The translations under genes and the position numbers were made by a program. Shown in pieces: positions 6,576-12,800 of a stretch of 13,937 nt of DNA; position 1 is the stretch's first letter, and every line of letters begins with the position of its first letter. Below the pieces are notes generated by a model. It did no database searches and had not been told where the DNA came from. It saw nothing but the letters and a program-made list of their open reading frames with translations. Source of the DNA: CAYNGH01 sp964396845 (GTDB lineage Bacteria; Vulcanimicrobiota; JAJTBE01; CAYNGH01); contig CAYNGH010000085.1 in assembly GCA_964396845.1 (NCBI GenBank), forward strand, positions 1-13,937, given 5' to 3'.

Positions 6576-7979
6576 TCAGTATCCCTTGCCTCCGGGCTTG
6601 TCGCCCCGGACGATGGCTATGCTGGCAGATGCGCCGATGCGGGTGGCTCCTGCCTTCACCATTGCCAAGGCCTTTTCTTGATCCCTGATTCCGCCGGAAG
6701 CTTTGACTCCCATATATTTGCCCACGGTGCGACGCATCAGGGCAATATCCTCCACAGTGGCTCCGCCGGGCCCAAAGCCTGTGGATGTTTTGACAAAGTC
6801 GGCCCCGGCCTGCTGGGAAAGCTGACATGCCTTAATTTTTTCTTCATCAGTGAGAAGCGCGGTTTCCAGGATCACCTTTACAATCCGGCCCTGGGCCGCT
6901 TCCACCACTGCTTCGATATCCCGCTGGACAAGCTGGTAATCGCCGGCTTTCAAGGCTCCCACATTTATCACCATGTCAACTTCGTCAGCCCCTGCAGCTA
7001 CTGCATCCCTGGTTTCCATGGACTTTACCACCGTGGAATTTGCTCCCAGGGGAAAGCCGATAACCACACAGGTCTTTACCGGTGAACCTCTTAAGGCTTC
7101 GGCAACAGTAGGAACCCAGGTGGGGTTGACACAACAGGAGGCGAAGTTGTATTCCCGGGCTTCACTGCAAAGCTTCAGGATCTGTTCCCTGGTGGCGTCA
7201 GGTTTGAGGAGGGTGTGGTCAATCATGGCTGCCATCTTGGTGTCCACCGGGGCAACTCCCGTGGAGGCAGAAACCCGCTGGGCTCCCTGGTCAATAACCT
7301 GCTGGACCTTGTCGGTGGCAAGATTGACACAAAGTCCGCAACCGGAACAGTCGCCGTTGGATTCGTTGGAGCAACCCGATGAGGGAGGGATTGTGGAAGC
7401 TCTAATGACAGGCTGGAACCCCTGGTTATTATCGCTGGTCTTCGCACAGAGCCTGGTCACCTTCACCCCGTAGCTTTCAATTTCTGAGATCATCTGGGAT
7501 GCTTTTCTGCCCATGGCGCCGGGTAGTTCATCCATGGCATCAAGGGCCCATACTTCAACCCCTGATTTCAGTGCCCATACACATGAGGCGATATCAAAAC
7601 GTTCTGTCATAAGACCTGCCAGCCGGGACAGGGAATCAGTCCCGCACATCAGCAGAACCACAAGGCCGGCATTGGCCAGGGCGGATCTGCAGTCATCGGG
7701 AGTATGACAGCTGATGGAGGAAGCTCCCTCGAAGTTCAGCCTGCGGGCATCGCCGTTGACAGCTACCGTCACAGAAAAGTTCGATGAACGCAGGTGGCGG
7801 ACCGCTGATTCTATCAATGCCGGGCCGACGGTGGGAGAGCCTGCCAGCAGAAGCGCAGTGCGGGTTTTTGTGCCTCCTGCCGGTACCCTTGGCGGGCCGG
7901 AGGCAGTTGGAGAATTGTTAATCTCCATGGAATCCATCACTTCCCGGGTTATCTTTTCAACAAGGCTTTGAAGCTCCAC
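6576..7979 (-). CDS. deoC: Deoxyribose-phosphate aldolase fused to a flavoprotein-like domain, with a microcompartment-type N-terminal peptide
   Basis: A 467-residue protein, about twice the usual DeoC length. Residues 1-18 (MELQSLVEKITREVMDSM) form a predicted amphipathic helix, followed by a Pro/Gly/Ser linker; this is the layout of cargo-encapsulation peptides of bacterial microcompartments. Residues 40-178 look like a flavoprotein Rossmann-like domain (TALLLAGSPTVGPALIESAV, later ESYGVKVT). C203, C211, C214 and C217 form a C-x7-C-x2-C-x2-C cluster. Residues 245-462 are a complete DeoC: DHTLLKP, the acidic residue D335 in ADEVDMVINVGALKAGD, Schiff-base K397 in ADFVKTSTGFGPGGAT, and K426 in GVKASGGIRD. 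DeoC cleaves deoxyribose 5-phosphate to acetaldehyde and glyceraldehyde 3-phosphate. The gene stands alone between a divergent ATPase gene and its terminator. DeoC identity is firm, the middle domain moderate, encapsulation inferred. Confidence 0.85.
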   Translation of the reverse strand: MELQSLVEKITREVMDSMEINNSPTASGPPRVPAGGTKTRTALLLAGSPTVGPALIESAVRHLRSSNFSVTVAVNGDARRLNFEGASSISCHTPDDCRSALANAGLVVLLMCGTDSLSRLAGLMTERFDIASCVWALKSGVEVWALDAMDELPGAMGRKASQMISEIESYGVKVTRLCAKTSDNNQGFQPVIRASTIPPSSGCSNESNGDCSGCGLCVNLATDKVQQVIDQGAQRVSASTGVAPVDTKMAAMIDHTLLKPDATREQILKLCSEAREYNFASCCVNPTWVPTVAEALRGSPVKTCVVIGFPLGANSTVVKSMETRDAVAAGADEVDMVINVGALKAGDYQLVQRDIEAVVEAAQGRIVKVILETALLTDEEKIKACQLSQQAGADFVKTSTGFGPGGATVEDIALMRRTVGKYMGVKASGGIRDQEKALAMVKAGATRIGASASIAIVRGDKPGGKGY

Positions 7980-8177
7980 TTGATCACCTCTAAAATCTTG
8001 GGATATTGAAGGGAAATCTCCTCGACTGGCAGTAAATATTCTTTCCCTCTGCTTAATCTCCCTTTTTGAAGTGAAAAAAACATAAAGGAAATAAGCAGTC
8101 GGCAAAAAAATATATATGAGGACAGGTGGGCCCCGGTAAGCCTGCCACAATAAGAACAAGTCCCCAGGAGGCTTCTT
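7980..8177. promoter_or_regulatory. Divergent intergenic region between the deoC fusion and the Hsp90-like gene
   Basis: This 198-base A/T-rich stretch must hold the promoters of both divergent genes. I see TATATA at 8111-8116, a possible -10 for the plus-strand gene, but no convincing -35 at the right distance, and no clear minus-strand promoter. TTGAAGGGAAA (8006-8016) and TTGAAGTGAAA (8066-8076) are near-identical direct repeats starting 60 bases apart and could be an operator pair. CAGGAGG at 8165-8171 is the ribosome site of the plus-strand gene. Confidence 0.4.
7983..7991 (-). promoter_or_regulatory. Ribosome binding site deciding the deoC-fusion start (GTG)
   Basis: On the minus strand AGAGGTGAT lies three bases before a GTG at 7979-7977 (five to six bases from its AGGTG core). 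This GTG places the amphipathic peptide exactly at the N terminus. The frame stays open upstream to an ATG at 8159, but no ribosome site is seen there. Confidence 0.6.
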
Positions 8178-9821
8178 ATGGCCGCCATCATGCGAGAATC
8201 CGTCAAGGATACCCTTGAGAATCTAATCGAGCAGTTCTCAGATGTTTACTGTTTTTACCGGGAGCTTATCCAGAATTCCCTGGATGCCGGCACAAACCGG
8301 GTTGATGTTTACCTCGAATTCATCCCTGACCGGGATCGGGAAGATCACGGGGTTATGGTCATTCATGTCGATGATTATGGAGAAGGGATGAATCGGAACA
8401 TCATCGACAACCAGCTTACCAGACTCTTTTCATCCACCAAGGAAAACGACCTGACCAAGATCGGCAAATTTGGCATCGGATTTGTGTCGGTGTTTGCCAT
8501 CAAGCCTGACGCGGTGAATATTGACACTTCCCGGGACGGCGAGGACTGGCGGATCCTGTTTCAAAACAAAGAAGAATTTCACCGCCTGCGCCGGGATTAT
8601 CCCGTGGACGGCACCAAGATCCAGATCTACAAAACCTGCGAGAAGCGCTTCTTTGATATTTTTCTCCAGAGATCCAGGGAAACAGTGATCCTGTGGTGCA
8701 AGCATTCGGAAGCAGAGATTTATTTTCAGGACGAGCTGGTGAATCAGCCTTACGATGTGGAGTCCTTCTGCAAAATTCACCGGTCAGAGCCGGCGGGAGA
8801 AGTAGTGGCGGGATATACCCGGGACAAGAACCCCTTTTTTGGTTTTTATAATCAGGGACTTACTCTGGTGGAAGGAAACAAGGAGTTTTTCCCCGGCATA
8901 ACTTTCAAGATCAAGAGCAAATACCTTGAACATACCCTGACCCGGGACAATATCCGGGAAGATGAAAACTACTGGAAAGCCATGGATCTCCTGAATCGGA
9001 TTGTCCAGGAGGATCTGCCGGCAATGCTTTTTTCCGGCATCCAGGATGAACTTGCGGGAAACCAGCAGGAAACTCCGGAATACAGGAAACTTCTGGGTTA
9101 TGCCGGCGATTACCTCTCTGATGGGTCAAGGCTTCCCGCCCGGTGCAGGGATGCCAAGATAGCCCGGACCACATCAGGCAATTATATGACGGCAGGCCAG
9201 CTTATGGAGCTTCAAAGGGAAAAGGAAATCCTGTATGATTACCGGGCCAACCCTGTCACCGAGGCCCTCGAGAAGAACCGGCGTCGTGTGGTTCTGGCCC
9301 GGGAAGACTCGGCCCTGCTGGATCTTCTCAAGAAACTGTCATCTCATCGGGATGAAAGCCCCAGGGTCTTCCGGGCATCGGATCGTTACTTCATTCCCAG
9401 GCTTGTGGAAGTGAAGGATCATAGCGAGGATCACAAGAAAATCTTAAATGTAGTGTCAGGGCTGAACCGCAGGATGAAAAACTCCACAGAACCCATCCGT
9501 TTTGCACATTTTGATTATCCCGACTCCGCCATCGAAGACCGGGTATATGTTCTGCAGGAGGAACCGGGGGAGCTTTCTCCCATGTCGGAGTTAGAAGAAG
9601 GCAAGAATCTGTTTAAATCCTTCTTCTCATTGTTTTCCCGTCATCGTTCCCTGATTCTTAATGTCAAGAATCCATACATTGAAAATCTCCTGTCCCTGGC
9701 CGGGGTGGATTCGGAACTGGCGGGATACTTTCTGGCTAAACTGCTTTACATGGATGACGGCATTGATACTGCCACTGATGGAGCCCTGGTGAATATTTCC
9801 CTGGACAGGAGGTCCCTGTAA
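8178..9821 (+). CDS. Hsp90-like (GHKL) ATPase, active partner of the downstream giant protein
   Basis: A 547-residue protein with an intact Bergerat-fold ATP site at its N terminus: E29 and N33 in RELIQNSLDAG, D66 in DDYGEGM, the G2 box GKFGIGFVSVF (96-106) and DGTKI (144-148), laid out as in HtpG (compare GQFGVGF and RGTKI). Residues 207-285 resemble the late Hsp90 middle domain; R256 in LTRDNIRED corresponds to the Arg of the HtpG motif SRE that contacts ATP phosphate. A second module follows at 325-387. Near the C terminus, LILNVKNPYIENLL (492-505) is a motif I associate with stand-alone Hsp90-like ATPases. It is too short and diverged to be HtpG itself. Ribosome site CAGGAGG at 8165-8171. 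Its stop overlaps the next ATG (TAATG), so the two products are probably made together. Substrate unknown. Confidence 0.8.
   Translation: MAAIMRESVKDTLENLIEQFSDVYCFYRELIQNSLDAGTNRVDVYLEFIPDRDREDHGVMVIHVDDYGEGMNRNIIDNQLTRLFSSTKENDLTKIGKFGIGFVSVFAIKPDAVNIDTSRDGEDWRILFQNKEEFHRLRRDYPVDGTKIQIYKTCEKRFFDIFLQRSRETVILWCKHSEAEIYFQDELVNQPYDVESFCKIHRSEPAGEVVAGYTRDKNPFFGFYNQGLTLVEGNKEFFPGITFKIKSKYLEHTLTRDNIREDENYWKAMDLLNRIVQEDLPAMLFSGIQDELAGNQQETPEYRKLLGYAGDYLSDGSRLPARCRDAKIARTTSGNYMTAGQLMELQREKEILYDYRANPVTEALEKNRRRVVLAREDSALLDLLKKLSSHRDESPRVFRASDRYFIPRLVEVKDHSEDHKKILNVVSGLNRRMKNSTEPIRFAHFDYPDSAIEDRVYVLQEEPGELSPMSELEEGKNLFKSFFSLFSRHRSLILNVKNPYIENLLSLAGVDSELAGYFLAKLLYMDDGIDTATDGALVNISLDRRSL
9150..9338 (+). 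repeat. PLF/SL-type module, single copy in the Hsp90-like ATPase
   Basis: Residues 325-387 follow the pattern repeated in the downstream giant protein: a short start strand, a Gly (TTSGNYMTAGQLMEL), then a strand pair ending RRRVVLAREDSALLDLLKKL. It is the most diverged copy, lacking the P-L-F start, but keeps the spacing and the final strand-helix. Confidence 0.5.
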
Positions 9822-12800
9822 TGGCCCAGCTTAATACCCTTCTTGAGGATCTTCGTTCCGAGGCTGAATTTGACTCTGTAGGACATTTTTCCCTGGACAA
9901 GAAAACAGCCCGGGAAAAAATGAAAACAGACCAGCTTATTGCTCCCCATTATTATGTGCTGGAAATAATTCAGGCGGCGGTGGCCAGCGGTGCTACAAAG
10001 ATTGATGTATATCTTGACGCCGATGACTGCATCATTACCTTTGACGGCGAGCACTATACCAGGGAGGATCTGGATAATCTCTATTCCAGCCTTTTTGTTT
10101 CCCAGAAGGACCTGTCCCTGGAGCGATTCCGGGAGCTGGCCATCGGCATCAACTCAGCCCAGGCTCTCAATCCTGCTTTCATATCGGTGGTTTCCGGCGA
10201 CGGCACTGACACCGTGGCAATGCAGGTTGTCCCCGGCCGGGAAGACACCTTTGTGGATCCCGGTGAAGTTCTCAAGGGAACCCGGATTCATGTCCGGGAA
10301 CGGGTATCCTGGAAAGTAGCCTCCAAGTTCTTTTCCAAATATATTACCCAGCAGTTACCCACCGAGGCCAAGGTCATCAGGGATCGCTGTATTCACTGTC
10401 CCTTGCCTATAATGATCAACGGCAGGATTGTGAATCCACAGGATGGGAAAGACCTGGAAAATGTCCTTTGCAAGGTGGAGTTCAATACTGATTCTGCCCG
10501 GGGTGTCCTGGGGATTCCCCGGATTCCTTCGGATCTATCCCGTCTGGAGCTGGTCAAGTGGGGAGTGTCCATCACCACCAGGAATCTGCGCCTTTCATTC
10601 ATCCCCATGACAGGAGTTGTCCACGGTAACGGCCTTATCAAGAACGCATCCCAGTCGGATATTGTGGAAAACGAGATTTTCAAGCAGGTTCTGTCGGAGG
10701 TGAAGGATTCCATTGACCAGGTGATTATTGCCCTGGCCGATGATTATGTTGAAAATAATGCAAAATACGACATGCATCGACGGCTTATGGCCAGAGATTA
10801 CCTGTTGGAGGTCATCGAGGCCCGTTTCCGGGCAGTCAAATATAAGGGAAAGTCGCCTCTCCTGACAAGGCTGGCATCGGTGGAACTTTTTGAAACCACC
10901 GGGAAGAAGCTCACCAGTCTTGAGGTTCTCACGAACCAGATGAAAAAGCTGGGGTATTTGCCATTTTCCAGGAAATATTTTCATCAGCCCCATCCCGACG
11001 GGCTTGTGGTGTTGTATGCTGATGACGAGAAAAAAGTCAACTTCCTGGGAAAGGTTTTCTCATCGCGGATTCGCAATGTGGAGGAGGATTTCTTCCGCAT
11101 TTACATCAAACAGAAAGCCGAAAAACAATGGGAAGCCCGCCGGGGCAACAAGCCGGCCCTGTTTTTTGACCCTGCGGTTCGGTGGCAGTTTGACCGGAAT
11201 GGGATCTCCGGCGAAATGGGGTTGACCCTGCGGGATCCTGATAACTTCTGCAGGATAAGATTTTATAAGGGTTTTGGGCTGGTAGCCAGAAAATCCATGG
11301 AACTGGGAGGACTTTTCTTTGATGCCGTGGTCAATAACGACAGCCTGAACCCCACATATACCTTTGAAGATGTGGAAAAAGACCAGGTCTTTGATGAAAC
11401 CCTCCGGGAAATTCTCCGACAGGCTCCGGCTCTGTATCTGGAGATGGCCCGTTCTTACAGGGACAGCAGTGGATCTTTTGAAGGCCGGGGGAATATCATA
11501 CGCCGGCATCTTTTAAGCTGGGTAAACTATGTGCTGGGGCCCGGCTCCGACAAACCCATCCGGGATGACTCAACAGGGGCATCAGATCAGAAAGATCCGG
11601 AAACGGCACAGCCCGAAGGCCCCCTCACAGTGAAAATTATTGATGAGAAGTTTCCCGGCGACAACTCCTGGGGGGAGGATTCCCCCGGGGAGCATGTTTC
11701 TTTTACCCGGCGGTTATCTCCCGGCATTGAGGTGAGGAAGATAACCTTTGACGAGCCGGCCCTTACGGATCTCTGGAAGGATTTACCTTTGTTCCCCTGT
11801 GTATCCGGTGAGCTGGCGAGCCTCAGGGATCTGGAAAAAGACATGGAAAAATTTCAGATGGTGGCCTATATACGACAGGCTTCACCGGGGCCCCGACTGG
11901 ATGAGAAGATTGTTGTGGTGGCAGAAGCCGGAGAAGAGGAGATCCTTCGAAAATATTTTGGTCTGTTCAAGGTCATAAATTATGAGAAGGGACTGCAGGA
12001 AGAGCGCAACTCCATTGAACATCTGAACAGACCCTGTCAGGAAGCAGTGCTGGACAGGGAGGCAATCCTGAAGGTCCCGGTGGATACTGACGGAATCACC
12101 GGTGAAGTGGGAATTCTCCCGATGGAGGATGCTTCCGGTTCTTCCGGAGTAACAACTCAAAGTTACCGGGACAGCCGGCTCAGGGTGAAGATCCTCAAAC
12201 GTCACCGTTTCATCATGAACAAGACTGCAGGCATCACTGCAAAAAACGCGGTGGCGGTGATAAACTTTGACTGGCTCAATACCAACCAGGCCTGGACCGA
12301 TGTGGTGGAGGACAGCCTGTGGAACCGGGTTGTGGACGTCCTCAGGGAGGGTCTGGCTTCCCTGGCTTTAAAATGCCTGAACAGCTTTGGCGAACTGGGG
12401 ACAGCTCAGCCTGATGCCATGAAGTTTCTCAAAGAATTTGTCCTGAATCATCAGGATCAGATAGCAACTGACCGCCGGAAATGGCAGGAGTCGGAGTTTT
12501 TCCGGAAACTGTTGCCCATCCCCTTGTTTCTGACAGTAAACGACAGCTATGTATCCATAGAACAGCTGGAAGAAGAAAAAGTCCGGAATGGACATGTGGC
12601 ATATGTGGAGCCTTCCTTCAAGGTTGAATCCCGGCAGGATCGCCTGATTCTCAGGGCTGATTCTGATGATGTGGATCTTATAGTGAAATTGCTGGGGAAC
12701 AAGGCTGTTAAAAATATTCAGGAAAAACTGCTGGATCGGGAGCTTTCGGAGATTGTTCGAAAGACCCGGGGTCAGGAAGAACCGGAGATACCTGCCGGAG

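Noticed and set aside
6678..7473. Two overlapping plus-strand open frames (135 and 166 codons) opposite the deoC fusion.
   Set aside because: They are complementary to conserved DeoC motifs; no ribosome sites or domain signatures.
8121..8144. Possible hairpin CAGG...CCTG around a GGGCCC palindrome in the leader of the Hsp90-like gene.
   Set aside because: Only four stem pairs with a mismatched interior; not convincing as a regulatory RNA.
7980..8159. Sixty-codon in-frame extension upstream of the deoC fusion, from ATG 8159, with a hydrophobic stretch (YIFLPTAYFLYVFF) that could be read as a membrane anchor.
   Set aside because: No ribosome site precedes ATG 8159, while GTG 7979 has AGAGGTGAT. 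The extension lies in A/T-rich promoter sequence, which yields hydrophobic codons by chance.
8178..9821. Calling this gene htpG.
   Set aside because: The ATPase motifs match the Hsp90 superfamily, but the region after the middle-like module differs and the gene is paired with a giant paralogue, so it is a separate family.
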